Below are positions 24,761 through 33,960 of a stretch of 64,000 nt of DNA, piece after piece. Below the pieces are notes generated by a model. It saw nothing but the letters and a program-made list of their open reading frames with translations. It was not told the DNA's origin and ran no database searches. How positions within the stretch are numbered: position 1 is the first letter of the stretch; each line of letters begins with the position of its first letter. Both the position numbers and the translations under genes were made by a program. Source of the DNA: Fictibacillus sp. FJAT-27399 (GTDB lineage: Bacteria; Bacillota; Bacilli; Bacillales; Fictibacillaceae); contig NZ_LMVC01000001.1 of NCBI RefSeq assembly GCF_001510655.1, positions 128,664 through 192,663 on the forward strand, read 5' to 3'.

Positions 24761-25936
24761 ATGAGGCTGCTTCACACGGCAGATTGGCATTTGGGAAGAA
24801 CACTGGAAGGGCGCAGCAGACTCGAAGAACAGCAGCAGTTTCTCGATGAACTGGTCAGCATCGCAGAGGAAGAAAAAGTAGATGCAGTGATCATGGCGGG
24901 TGATGTGTTTGATACAGTCAACCCGCCGGCTGCAGCGGAACAGATGTTTTATGATACGATGGCACGGCTGAGCGATAAAGGAAAACGGCATGTGATCGCC
25001 ATTGCGGGAAATCATGACCATCCTGACCGTCTTTCCGCTTCCTCACCCCTTGCAGGAAATCTCGGCATTACACTTGTCGGGCTGCCTGGGACGGAAATGT
25101 ATTCATATGGCATTAAGCGCACACAGGAGAAATTGAATGTCTGTGCTTTGCCTTACCCCTCAGAATCAAGATTAAGAGAAATGCTTTCTGATTCCGGAGA
25201 AGAACTGCAGTTACGAAATGAGTACGATAGCTGGGTCGGAAAATATTTTCAAATGATGTCGGGCCATTTTTCACCTGAATGCGTCAATATCGCGATGAGC
25301 CACTTATATGTTGCAGGCAGCAACGAGAGTGACTCAGAACGGCCAGTACATATAGGGGGAGCTTATACAGTCGCGGCTGAAACACTGCCGGAAGCTGCAC
25401 AATACGTAGCTCTTGGCCATCTCCATCGGCCCCAGAACGTCAAGAGGGCCAAAACGGCCGCGCGGTATTCCGGTTCGCCGCTCAGTTACAGTTTTTCGGA
25501 AGCAGGCCACACGAAATCCGTCACTATTGTTGATGTTGAACCAGGTAAAGCTGCTGAGATAAAAGAGATTCCGCTGACATGCGGAAAGCCGCTGGTCGTC
25601 TATCAGGCAAAAGGAGTAGCAGAGGTTTACCGCTGGCTGGAGGAAGGGCTGAACAGCAGTGCATGGGTGGATCTCTCTATCTCTGTGCAGGACAGCATCG
25701 CGATGGAAGATATACAATACATCAGAAAAGCCCATAAAGGCATTATTCATATCAAACCCATTTTTGAAAACAGCACTTCACAGGAAATGGCTGTACAGAA
25801 GAAGCTGCCCATCGACGAGCTGTTCAGTAAATTTTACGAACGTCAGACAGGCGGCGGTATTCCGGATGAAAAGGTGATGTCCCTTTTTCTCGAGCTGATT
25901 TCAGATGAAGAAGAGGAAAGGAGTGCTGCAGAATGA
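24761..25936 (+). CDS. sbcD: Exonuclease SbcCD subunit D (Mre11-type)
   Basis: Mn-dependent nuclease subunit of SbcCD, which opens hairpins and trims protein-blocked DNA ends. 391 residues. The metallophosphoesterase signature residues are all visible: LHTADWHLGRT (D-x-H), MAGDVFDT (GD), AGNHDHPDR (GNHD), MSHLYV and ALGHLHRPQ (GHLH). The C-terminal part binds SbcC. GGAGGGAG precedes the ATG. It sits 31 bases after addA and overlaps sbcC by the ATGA junction. Confidence 0.96.
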   Translation: MRLLHTADWHLGRTLEGRSRLEEQQQFLDELVSIAEEEKVDAVIMAGDVFDTVNPPAAAEQMFYDTMARLSDKGKRHVIAIAGNHDHPDRLSASSPLAGNLGITLVGLPGTEMYSYGIKRTQEKLNVCALPYPSESRLREMLSDSGEELQLRNEYDSWVGKYFQMMSGHFSPECVNIAMSHLYVAGSNESDSERPVHIGGAYTVAAETLPEAAQYVALGHLHRPQNVKRAKTAARYSGSPLSYSFSEAGHTKSVTIVDVEPGKAAEIKEIPLTCGKPLVVYQAKGVAEVYRWLEEGLNSSAWVDLSISVQDSIAMEDIQYIRKAHKGIIHIKPIFENSTSQEMAVQKKLPIDELFSKFYERQTGGGIPDEKVMSLFLELISDEEEERSAAE

Positions 25937-28900
25937 GGCCGATCTTATTGCAGGTGGCAGGTTTGCAAAGCTTTCGCGAAAAACAGAGCATCAATTTTGA
26001 TACGCTGTGCGGGGGAGGGGTCTTCGGAATCTTCGGCCCAACCGGCAGCGGCAAATCCAGCATTCTTGATGCCATTACCCTTGCGCTGTATGGAAAAGTA
26101 GAACGGGCAGCTGGCGGCACACAGGGCATACTGAACCATGCCGAGGACACACTTTCTGTATCGTTTACATTTGAGCTTGGTGTGGGATCAGCTCCTTCAC
26201 GGTATAAAATTGAACGGAACTATAAGCGGACGGGTGAGCACACGATTCGCACCAGCACATGCAGGCTGCTCGAAAAAGAGAATGATAGCTGGGTGGTCCA
26301 TGCTGATAAAGAACGGGATGTAACACAGCAGGTGCAGCAGCTTCTTGGACTTACCATTGAAGATTTCACGCGTGCGGTTGTCCTGCCCCAAGGAAAATTT
26401 GCTGAGTTTTTATCGTTAAAGGGAGCAGAACGGAGACAGATGCTTCAGCGGCTGTTTCAGCTTGAAAAGTACGGAGACAGTTTAAACCAGAAATTAAAGA
26501 AACGTGTGGAAGAGGCAAAAGGGGTCAAGGATCATCTGTCTGCAGAGCAGGCGGGTCTTGGCGATGCCTCCAAGGAAGCCCTCAAGGATGCTGAGATGGC
26601 CTGGAATCAAGCTCAGCAAGAGGTAGCTTTAAAGAGGAAAGAGACAGAGGCACAAGAACAAAGCTACGAAAAAAATAGACAGATCTGGCAAGCACAGGTA
26701 CAGCTGAAAGCTTTGGAAGAGGAAGAAGCACGGCTTCAAACAAATGCCGGCAGGATTCAAACCTTTGAACAAAAATTGCAGAACGCAAGGACTGCAGATC
26801 TGTTGATGCCCTATGGTGATGCCGCTGAAAAGGCCGAGGAAGAATGGGCTTATTATATAAAAAGAGAAGAAGAACTGCGCGTTCAGACCTATCAGGCGAA
26901 AGAACGGGCGGATGATACGGATCATAGGTATGAAGAAGCAAAAAAAGAAAAAGAGAACCAAGAACCGCTTCTGATCGCAAGGAAAGAACAGCTTCTTACA
27001 GCCATAGAAATGGAAAAAGAAGCGCGTTTGAAAAAGAAGAGCGCACAAGAAAAAAAGCAAATTCTAACAGAACAGAAGCAACAGCAGCGTTCGGTCCACA
27101 GCCAGCAGAAAGCGGCAGAAGAATTATTGCATAAAGCCATTAACCGGCAGAATGAACTGCAAATGCAGTTAAAAGCAACAAGTGTTTCTTCCGCAGACAG
27201 AGAGAGGATTAACCATGCAGTTGAGTATGCTTTGGAAATGGACTATACAGCCAAACAGTTCAGGGAAGCAAATGCAGCCTTTGATAAAACCATTAAACTC
27301 CTGGGTACAAACGAAGCCGAATCGGAGCGGCTGAACGAAAAGAAAAAACAGCTTGAAAACAAGATTCAGCAAACAGGAAACCGCATTCTTGCACTTTATA
27401 ATGAGCTGTCCGATCTTCAGTATGGTCAAGAGCTGATGACTCATACGGCCGAGGAAATGGAAGAGCAGCTCGTGTCTAAAAGAGAGCTGGACCAGGCGAA
27501 AGTCCTGGCGGCAAAACTTTCTGAACAGTTAATGGACGGTGAGCCATGCTTGGTTTGCGGATCACTGGACCATCCTCATCCAATGGAGTATTTTAAACCT
27601 GACGAAGAGGCTGCCGGACAGATCCAGCAGATGAAAGTGATACAAAGGGATTCAGCAGAATTGAAAAATGAAATTCTATTGATGAAAAACAGGATGGAAC
27701 GGATGTCCGAAGATCTCCATCAATTTCTAGAGAAATCTGAAGCTGCAGCGGGCCTGATTTCTTCTCCATCAGAAAAGCAGATATCTCTTCATTCCCTTTC
27801 AGATCTAAATCAGCAGCTGCAGGCTGCAAGGGTGAGTGTCAAAGGATTGCGACAGGACATCCTTCAGATCGAAGATGAAACGAAAAGGATCCGCTCTGAG
27901 TTCCATGAATTATCTTCCGTTGAACATAAGGTAAATGCACAGCTTGATAATTTACAGAAGGAAGCAGAGGAACGCAGGGAGAAGCTTGTTGAGCTGGAGT
28001 CTGCACTGAAGCAGCAGCAGACCGGTTGGAAAGAGCGTTTTCCAGACCTTCCTCCCGGCCAGGTAAAAGAAGAAAAAGAACGGGTACGGTCGCTGGATGC
28101 CCAGCGGGAGAAGATAGAAGAAGGTCTTCTAAAAGCAGTGCCTTTTATTGAAGAAAAAGAAAAAATTATCGAGGAGTGCCGAAAACAGAGCATCGATATC
28201 GACCGCAGCATTACTAAGCTTGAAATAGAGCATAGCAGTCTGCTTCAGGAATACACGCGATTAAGTGAAAAGTCAGAACGAATTACGGGCGGACAGGATG
28301 CGGAGGCTTATCTTCAGCAGACTGAGCAAAAACTCAGCAGTCTTTCGGAACAAGTGACACAGCTTGAAGCACAAAGAAAAGCGGCTTTGGATCATTATCA
28401 TACAAAGGATAAAGAATGGCGTTCTGCTTTGGATGCAAAAGAAAAAAGTGAACAAAGAAAAGAAGAATGTCTTATCGCATGGGAAGAAAAAAGAAAGTCT
28501 TCGCAGTTTGAATCAATGGAGAAATTAAGAGAATGCATGGCATCTGAACAGGTTCAGAAATCATGGAAGTCAGAGATTGATGTGTATCATGATCAATGCA
28601 AACGGACGGAATCAGAGAAACGAAAAATAGCAAATGAATTAAATGGAGCATTGTTGACGAAGGAGCAATGGGATGAAATCACCGCTTCTTTACAGCGTGT
28701 TAAGGAAGAGCTTCAGACCTCCATTCAGAAGATGGGAGAAGCAGGACAGTATCATAAGGACCTGGAAATGAGACATGTCCGCTACAATGAGCTTGAAACA
28801 GAAAAAAGAGAAGTGGAAGAACAGCTTAAAACTCTCGGTAAACTGCAAGCCGTCTTCAGAGGCAACAGCTTTGTTGAATATGTTGCAGAAGAGCAGCTTG

Positions 28901-29334
28901 TTCAAGTAAGCCTCGATGCTTCAAACCGTCTTGCCCAGCTAACCCGCGGCAGGTATGCGATTGAAGTGGACTCGTATAATGGATTTGTCATCCGAGATGA
29001 TGCGAACGGCGGTGTTAAAAGACCTGTTTCAACGCTATCCGGTGGTGAAACGTTCCTGACGTCCCTTGCGTTGGCGCTTTCCTTGTCCACACAGATCCAG
29101 CTTAGAGGGAAATATCCGCTTGAGTTTTTCTTCTTGGATGAAGGGTTCGGCACGCTCGATCAGGAGCTGCTGGACACGGTCGTCACGGCATTGGAAAAGC
29201 TTCATACAAACGCTTTGTCAGTCGGCATCATTTCTCATGTGCCGGAACTCAAAGCAAGATTAACGAAGAAATTGATTGTCACCCCTGCTAATGCCGAAGG
29301 AAATGGCAGCCGGACAGCAATTGAAAATACGTAA
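25933..29334 (+). CDS. sbcC: Exonuclease SbcCD subunit C (Rad50-type SMC ATPase)
   Basis: SMC-like ATPase of 1133 residues. N-terminal Walker A FGPTGSGKSSILDAI (about 34), two long coiled coils rich in E, K and Q flanking the zinc hook PCLVCGS (Cys539 and Cys542), and a C-terminal cassette with LSGGETFLTSLALALSL signature and FFLDEGFGTLD (Walker B plus D loop). It is coupled to sbcD by a four-base ATGA overlap. The last gene of the addBA-sbcDC block; a repeat element begins 6 bases after its stop and supplies a terminator-like end. Shadow frames in the coiled-coil region on the other strand are artefacts of the biased composition. Confidence 0.96.
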   Translation: MRPILLQVAGLQSFREKQSINFDTLCGGGVFGIFGPTGSGKSSILDAITLALYGKVERAAGGTQGILNHAEDTLSVSFTFELGVGSAPSRYKIERNYKRTGEHTIRTSTCRLLEKENDSWVVHADKERDVTQQVQQLLGLTIEDFTRAVVLPQGKFAEFLSLKGAERRQMLQRLFQLEKYGDSLNQKLKKRVEEAKGVKDHLSAEQAGLGDASKEALKDAEMAWNQAQQEVALKRKETEAQEQSYEKNRQIWQAQVQLKALEEEEARLQTNAGRIQTFEQKLQNARTADLLMPYGDAAEKAEEEWAYYIKREEELRVQTYQAKERADDTDHRYEEAKKEKENQEPLLIARKEQLLTAIEMEKEARLKKKSAQEKKQILTEQKQQQRSVHSQQKAAEELLHKAINRQNELQMQLKATSVSSADRERINHAVEYALEMDYTAKQFREANAAFDKTIKLLGTNEAESERLNEKKKQLENKIQQTGNRILALYNELSDLQYGQELMTHTAEEMEEQLVSKRELDQAKVLAAKLSEQLMDGEPCLVCGSLDHPHPMEYFKPDEEAAGQIQQMKVIQRDSAELKNEILLMKNRMERMSEDLHQFLEKSEAAAGLISSPSEKQISLHSLSDLNQQLQAARVSVKGLRQDILQIEDETKRIRSEFHELSSVEHKVNAQLDNLQKEAEERREKLVELESALKQQQTGWKERFPDLPPGQVKEEKERVRSLDAQREKIEEGLLKAVPFIEEKEKIIEECRKQSIDIDRSITKLEIEHSSLLQEYTRLSEKSERITGGQDAEAYLQQTEQKLSSLSEQVTQLEAQRKAALDHYHTKDKEWRSALDAKEKSEQRKEECLIAWEEKRKSSQFESMEKLRECMASEQVQKSWKSEIDVYHDQCKRTESEKRKIANELNGALLTKEQWDEITASLQRVKEELQTSIQKMGEAGQYHKDLEMRHVRYNELETEKREVEEQLKTLGKLQAVFRGNSFVEYVAEEQLVQVSLDASNRLAQLTRGRYAIEVDSYNGFVIRDDANGGVKRPVSTLSGGETFLTSLALALSLSTQIQLRGKYPLEFFFLDEGFGTLDQELLDTVVTALEKLHTNALSVGIISHVPELKARLTKKLIVTPANAEGNGSRTAIENT

Positions 29335-29339
29335 AAAAA

Positions 29340-29586
29340 GGGGCTGTCCAGAAAGTCGAAAATTGACCTTCAGGCAGCCTCTTTTTGGCTTGAAAAATCT
29401 TCAATGAAAAGTTAATTGAAGGTGGAAGATTAGAGACTCCTGCGGGACTAGCGTGACAGGTGAGACTCCCGCCGGTGCTTGCACCAAAAAGTAGGCGTTC
29501 ACGCCGGTAAGGCTCACCGCACGCCCCGCGGAAAGCGAGCAGCCTGGAACGGAAATCAACAGCTTACAGACTTCTTGGACAGCCCC
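29340..29586. repeat. MITE-like dispersed repeat, copy 1 (247 bp)
   Basis: Starts GGGGCTGTCCAGAAAGTC and ends with GACTTCTTGGACAGCCCC, an 18-bp terminal inverted repeat with two mismatches, flanked by A and T runs. The interior matches copy 2 (63048-63273) in opposite orientation: TTCAATGAAAAGTTAATTGA, GAGACTCCTGCGGGACTAGC, GCACGCCCCGCGGAAAGCGA. Compared with copy 2 it carries about 20-25 extra bases near 29486-29510. No transposase is present. Confidence 0.9.
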
Positions 29587-29592
29587 GTTTTT

Positions 29593-29765
29593 TTAGTAGA
29601 TGATCCCGTGATCCACGATATTCACAGTGACCTTCGCGGATAGAGCAATTTTGGGAAAGTCCTTCTCCCAATCGGTTTTTTTCCAGATCTGAATGATAGG
29701 CGTTCAGCTCTCGGCCGATGCCAATCGTGTAAGAATTTGCCTTTTAAAATCATTCGGAATAGAGG
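29593..29765 (-). pseudogene. C-terminal remnant of a Ger(x)C spore germination lipoprotein
   Basis: On the minus strand, the frame ending at 29593 reads IWKKTDWEKDFPKIALSAKV and then TVNIVDHGIIY-stop. Upstream in another frame are SYTIGIGRELNAYHSD and IPNDFKRQIL. This order matches the C terminus of Ger(x)C receptor subunits (...D-x-x-G-x-G...LWKK...W...V-x-V-x-V-x-I...G). Frameshifts and loss of the N-terminal domain make it a relic. The remaining bases up to 29869 hold AT-rich leader sequence of the next gene. Confidence 0.65.
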
Positions 29766-29869
29766 GTTTTGTAAAAATAAAAATACGTTATTTGCCAAAT
29801 CAAGACAAAATAGATAAAAAAATTGTGATATGATGGAGGAAAAAGAAAGTAATGGAGGGGGACCATAAG

Positions 29870-30544
29870 TTGCCGGGTGAAGTGCATATTTTGAAAAGTC
29901 TGGTTCAGCCCAGGGAGCAATTTGGTTATTTCCGCCGGTTTAACAGAGCGGAAGGATTTTTTTTGCGGTTTTTGATGATCTGTATCGTAAGTGCCTTTAT
30001 GACTGCGATCAGTTATTTTCTTTCAGCAGAACATCTGCTGGATATGCCGATTGTAAAAGAAGTGAATTTAACAGAAACCAAACTGCAGGCAAGCAAATAT
30101 TTATTAATGGTGGCAGGAGGCTTGATCGGCTTAATAACGCCTGCTGTTGTTATATCTTTGATGTCGATTGTTTTTCTTCCTTTCTTTAGAGAGGTTGGTT
30201 TTAAGAAACTCTTTGTTCTTCAATCGATTGTTTATTGTGTTTTCTTAATTTCCGCCCTCATTAAGCTTCCGTTTCAAGGGATGCTTGACACGAATGAAGT
30301 ACTCAGCCCGTTAAGTCTAGGAGTCATCGCCAATTACATGACCAATAACGCGTTTATCATATCCCTTTTTGGATTTATGTCGCTATTTACCGTTTGGGCA
30401 TTTTATTTAACGTATACCGGATTAAAACAGGCGAGCTATAAATCGAAGACCTATATCATTGCTGCTGTATCGCTTTTATACATAGGGTTCATACTGTTGT
30501 CCTCACTGACCTATGCAATGCAATATGGCCAGCTTACTTTATAA
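29870..30544 (+). CDS. Yip1 family membrane protein (YknW-like)
   Basis: Integral membrane protein of 224 residues with five predicted hydrophobic helices (about 34-53, 78-106, 112-140, 160-185, 195-217), the Yip1-domain layout. Start: GGAGGGGG (29854-29861) overlaps the ATG at 29852 and lies eight bases before the in-frame TTG at 29870, so TTG is preferred. Downstream and coupled by a TAATG junction is an HlyD-type adaptor, which makes the pair look like YknW-YknX of B. subtilis, where YknWXYZ exports or resists toxic peptides (SDP). The ATPase and permease (YknY, YknZ) are missing here. Confidence 0.72.
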   Translation: MPGEVHILKSLVQPREQFGYFRRFNRAEGFFLRFLMICIVSAFMTAISYFLSAEHLLDMPIVKEVNLTETKLQASKYLLMVAGGLIGLITPAVVISLMSIVFLPFFREVGFKKLFVLQSIVYCVFLISALIKLPFQGMLDTNEVLSPLSLGVIANYMTNNAFIISLFGFMSLFTVWAFYLTYTGLKQASYKSKTYIIAAVSLLYIGFILLSSLTYAMQYGQLTL

Positions 30545-30558
30545 TGGGGGCCCACATT

Positions 30559-31701
30559 GTGAATAAAAAAATCATTTTTTTAGGAATTGGAGTGTTCTCC
30601 GTTCTATTACTGGCATTGAATGGATGGATTTTCTCGAAAGACAAAAGTGCATTTGCCAGAGTCCAGAATGTCCACCTTGCGTCTGCAAATGTGATGGATA
30701 TTAAGCGGACAGTCATGACAAAAGGTGTTGTCGTTCCGGCAGAAAATGAAACATTCTATGTCCAGGATAAGCTAGGATATGTTAAAGAGATGGAAGTAAA
30801 AGCAGGAGACGAAGTTACACCTGGCACTGTCCTTTTTACGTATGAGAATCCGGAGCTTGAGAAGGAAGTCCGCAGCCTGGAACAGAAAAAGGAAGAAACT
30901 GCAGTAAAAGAAACGTATTATAAAGATCTGCAAACAAAGCTTCAGGCACAGGCTGATGCGCTTGGTACGGATAAAAAAGAAGAAACAAAGAAGAACCAGC
31001 TTGAAAAAGATCAGGCGAAAGCAAAAATGGAAAGTGAACTGGCCGCTGCAAGGAACTCTTCCATCGATGAGCAGCTTACAAAGCTTGCAGAAGAAAAAGA
31101 AAACTTATCCATTAAGAGCAATACTCAGGGAGTAGTGAAGAGCGTCAATCAAGGCGCCTCCGAGGGAAGTATGCCGATCGTAGAGATCGTTTCCAAAGAT
31201 GATGTTCAGATTAAAGGAAATCTGACAGAAGAAGATTCCCTGATCGTAGAGGCAGGTGAAAAAGCGGTCATCCTTTCTCCAGCTATTGAAGACAAGCAGT
31301 GGAAAGGAACTGTTTCACAATTTCAAGATGCCAAAAAAAGCAATGAAGGATCAGCTTTTCCTTTTACGGTAAAAATGGATCAGGCGAATAACTTAAAGAT
31401 CGGACAGCATCTGCAGCTGAAGCTGAAACCTGTTATTAGAGAAAAAGCCGTTGTCATCCCAATGTCATCCCTTATAAAAAACAAAGGAAAGCCATTTGTT
31501 TACACGGTGCAAGAAGGATACTTAAAGAAAAGGGCAGTACGCACAGGTTTATCGTACGGGAAATGGATAGAGATAAAAGCAGGAATCCGTCCGGAGGAAA
31601 AAGTTGTCTCAGACCCAACGTCATACTTGACGGAAAATACGGAAGTCAACGTTCCTAAAGCGAAAAAAGCTAAAGACAGCAAAAAGGATGCCCCTAATTA
31701 A
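30559..31701 (+). CDS. HlyD/RND-type membrane fusion (adaptor) protein, YknX-like
   Basis: About 380 residues. N-terminal single membrane anchor (IIFLGIGVFSVLLLALNGWIF), then a biotinyl-lipoyl half GYVKEMEVKAGDEVTPGTVLFTYENPEL. A charged alpha-hairpin follows (about 100-175), then the second lipoyl half LSIKSNTQGVVKSVNQGASEGSM, beta-barrel and membrane-proximal domains ending in a Lys-rich tail. These proteins bridge an ABC permease to the cell exterior. GGGGG (30546-30550) is spaced eight bases from the GTG at 30559, preferred over the ATG at 30544. The partner permease is not adjacent; a strong terminator follows. Confidence 0.8.
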   Translation: MNKKIIFLGIGVFSVLLLALNGWIFSKDKSAFARVQNVHLASANVMDIKRTVMTKGVVVPAENETFYVQDKLGYVKEMEVKAGDEVTPGTVLFTYENPELEKEVRSLEQKKEETAVKETYYKDLQTKLQAQADALGTDKKEETKKNQLEKDQAKAKMESELAAARNSSIDEQLTKLAEEKENLSIKSNTQGVVKSVNQGASEGSMPIVEIVSKDDVQIKGNLTEEDSLIVEAGEKAVILSPAIEDKQWKGTVSQFQDAKKSNEGSAFPFTVKMDQANNLKIGQHLQLKLKPVIREKAVVIPMSSLIKNKGKPFVYTVQEGYLKKRAVRTGLSYGKWIEIKAGIRPEEKVVSDPTSYLTENTEVNVPKAKKAKDSKKDAPN

Positions 31702-31714
31702 GGACATCCTTTTT
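31681..31714. terminator. Bidirectional terminator between the yknX-like and radical SAM genes
   Basis: AAAAAGGATG (31681-31690) / CATCCTTTTT (31705-31714), overlapping the end of the adaptor gene and serving both convergent genes. Confidence 0.85.
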
Positions 31715-31717
31715 TAT

Positions 31718-33493
31718 TTATACAGAATGCAGTTCTTCAAGCATAATGCGCTCAAGCGGAATGGTGTAGTGTTCCGGTTCATGGGTCTTCGGATGGTAAT
31801 AGATCAAAGAAAGAACAGGGTTATCTTTAATTTCATGTGTCTGGAGGTAGTGCTGCAGATCAAATGGAACTAGATCGAGCACGGTATGCTTTATAAGATC
31901 CTTCTCACTTAAACCATACGCTTTGAACTCTTCCGAAACAAGTTCAGGATGATTTTTAATCCAGCGGTTATAGTGGTCTGTTTCTGTTTTAGAAAGGGTT
32001 TCCTTCCACCACGAGCGGTGCGGACGGTGTTTTTTACGAGAGAAATAATCGTATTTCATTAGACTCTCGATCACCTCTTCATGTACTGTCCCGCTATGCT
32101 GCAAGAACTCCTTAAGCCGTGCAAATAAATCCTCCAGCTGGTGTCCAATACGTGACCAGCCTTTGCTTTCCCAATAATCTCCGTATTCCTGGAAAAAATC
32201 GAACGGTGATTCGAACACATGATGGATGAGATAATGAAGCGTCTCGTCCATTCGGTGGTCGTTCCAGTATTTTTCCAACACATCCTCTACACGCTTAATC
32301 TTTATGATTTCGTCAAACGAAAGCACGTTATTGCCCAAAATCTCATAAGGAGAGTGATTCATATAAACATAGTCATGACGGTCAGCAGTCAGGCGCAAAC
32401 CGGTTCCTCGAAGCATCTTTAAGAAGCCGAGCTGTACTTCTTCCACACCGAATGCGAAAACATCATTAAACGTTTTACGGAAGGAAGCATAGTCTTCTTC
32501 TGGAAGCCCGGCGATGAGATCAAGATGCTGTGCTATCTTTCCGCCTTCTTTTACGGTCATTACCGTCCGCGTAAGTTTTTCGAAGTTCTGTCTTCGCTGT
32601 ACAAGTTCGTTGACATGATCATTGGTGGATTGTACGCCGATTTCAAAACGGAAAAGCCCTGCAGGTGCATTTTCATTAAGATAGGCAATGACCTCAGGCC
32701 GCATGATATCTGCTGTGATCTCAAACTGAAATACCACGCCAGGTCTCCTGTTTTCAATAAGGAACTGAAACATTTCAAGCGCGTAGTCACGTTTGATGTT
32801 AAAGGTACGGTCGACGAATTTGATCGTCTTCGCCCCATTATCCATAAGAAAGATAAGATCGTCCTTTACTTTTTGGATGTCAAAATACCGGACACCCACT
32901 TCAATGGAAGAGAGACAGAACGCACAGGAATAAGGACAGCCTCTGCTTGTCTCAAAATAGGTCACCCGCTTGGAAAGCTGATCCAAATCTTCATGGAAAC
33001 GGTAGGGGCTTGCAACGGTTTTGAGATCTAATTTTTCGCGCGGCGGGTTAATCGTTGGCTTTCCTTCTTTTCTCCAGGCCAAGCCCGCTACCTTTTCATA
33101 GCGTTTTTCTCCGGAGTGCTCTGAAAGAAAATGTTTAAACGAGATTTCACCTTCGTTTACGATAATGAAATCAGCATCTGGAATTCTGTCTAACCAATGG
33201 GCCACGTCATAGGAAACCTCAGGGCCGCCAAGGATAATGGCTGTTTCCGGGCTGATCTTTTTGATCATCTCGATGACTTTTATCGTTTCTTCAATATTCC
33301 AGATGTAACAGCTGAAGCCAAGTACATCGGGCTTTTTCATATAGAGGTCACTCACGATGTTAATCGCGGGATCTTTAATGGTATACTCGGCCATCTCAAC
33401 TTGGAAATCCGGTTCGCTATAAGCCTTTAAATACCTGAGTGCCAGGCAGGTATGAATATATTTTGCATTGAGTGTGCTCACTACAATGTTCAC
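31718..33493 (-). CDS. B12-binding domain radical SAM protein with DUF4080 C terminus
   Basis: 591 residues in three parts. The N-terminal B12-binding-like Rossmann domain (about 1-140) has NAKYIHTCLALRYLKAY and IILGGPEVSYD. The radical SAM core (about 170-400) has the cluster motif SRGCPYSCAFCLSS (CxxxCxxC) followed by the SAM and barrel segments (RTFNIKRDYALEMF, EITADIM, FRFEIGVQSTN, DLIAGLPEED). The C-terminal part matches the DUF4080 type, ending ...YTIPLERIMLEELHSV. No DxHxxG B12 motif is evident, so cobalamin binding is uncertain. Product and substrate are unknown. Members are widespread in Bacillaceae. ATG start with GGATTG upstream; convergent with the adaptor gene. Confidence 0.85.
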   Translation of the reverse strand: MNIVVSTLNAKYIHTCLALRYLKAYSEPDFQVEMAEYTIKDPAINIVSDLYMKKPDVLGFSCYIWNIEETIKVIEMIKKISPETAIILGGPEVSYDVAHWLDRIPDADFIIVNEGEISFKHFLSEHSGEKRYEKVAGLAWRKEGKPTINPPREKLDLKTVASPYRFHEDLDQLSKRVTYFETSRGCPYSCAFCLSSIEVGVRYFDIQKVKDDLIFLMDNGAKTIKFVDRTFNIKRDYALEMFQFLIENRRPGVVFQFEITADIMRPEVIAYLNENAPAGLFRFEIGVQSTNDHVNELVQRRQNFEKLTRTVMTVKEGGKIAQHLDLIAGLPEEDYASFRKTFNDVFAFGVEEVQLGFLKMLRGTGLRLTADRHDYVYMNHSPYEILGNNVLSFDEIIKIKRVEDVLEKYWNDHRMDETLHYLIHHVFESPFDFFQEYGDYWESKGWSRIGHQLEDLFARLKEFLQHSGTVHEEVIESLMKYDYFSRKKHRPHRSWWKETLSKTETDHYNRWIKNHPELVSEEFKAYGLSEKDLIKHTVLDLVPFDLQHYLQTHEIKDNPVLSLIYYHPKTHEPEHYTIPLERIMLEELHSV

Positions 33494-33642
33494 AGCAATC
33501 CCTCATATCTGTTAATTTTATTCAACAAATTATTTTATCATAAAAAAATAGGGAAATAAAACGGATCTGTTAACCGAATATTTTGACGTTTAAACAATCG
33601 CTCGGTTATAGTTTTAATAAGGGGCAGAAAGGCGGATTTCGG

Positions 33643-33936
33643 ATGGATGAAGTGCTGTCAGAGGAAGTGATTGAACGATTTATTGAGAGGCATCCGGATT
33701 GGAAGCTGACAAACGGAAAATGGCTGGTGAAAAAATACCGATTCGAAAATTATTTGAACGGGATTGAATTTGTCAGTGAAGTGGGACAGCTTTCAGAGAG
33801 TTTTCAGCATCATCCTTATATTACAGTGAACTACAAGCTTGTCACCGTTAAGCTTACAACGTGGAGTTTGAGCGGGCTGACGCAGACAGACCTCAAAATG
33901 GCCGTCCTTTTTGATGAAGCATTCAGTAAACTCTAA
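33643..33936 (+). CDS. 4a-hydroxytetrahydrobiopterin dehydratase (pterin carbinolamine dehydratase)
   Basis: 97 residues. Family motif: ESFQHHPYITVNYKLVTVKLTTWSLSGLTQTD contains the catalytic [E]xxxHHP...H-like set (HHP plus V-x-L-x-T-W). Regenerates tetrahydropterin after aromatic amino acid hydroxylation, but no such hydroxylase is in the window. Start at 33643 fits AGAAAGGCGGA seven bases upstream; the frame is open further upstream into the leader without a ribosome binding site. It is followed at once by yisK, likely one operon. Confidence 0.88.
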   Translation: MDEVLSEEVIERFIERHPDWKLTNGKWLVKKYRFENYLNGIEFVSEVGQLSESFQHHPYITVNYKLVTVKLTTWSLSGLTQTDLKMAVLFDEAFSKL

Positions 33937-33960
33937 AGAAAGAAACGGAAGGTGAAGCCT

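Noticed and set aside
26582-27060. Overlapping minus-strand frames rich in Phe and Leu
   Set aside because: Produced by the Lys/Glu-rich coiled coil of sbcC on the other strand.
32525-33031. 168-codon plus-strand frame
   Set aside because: Antisense to the radical SAM core; a shadow of its codon bias.
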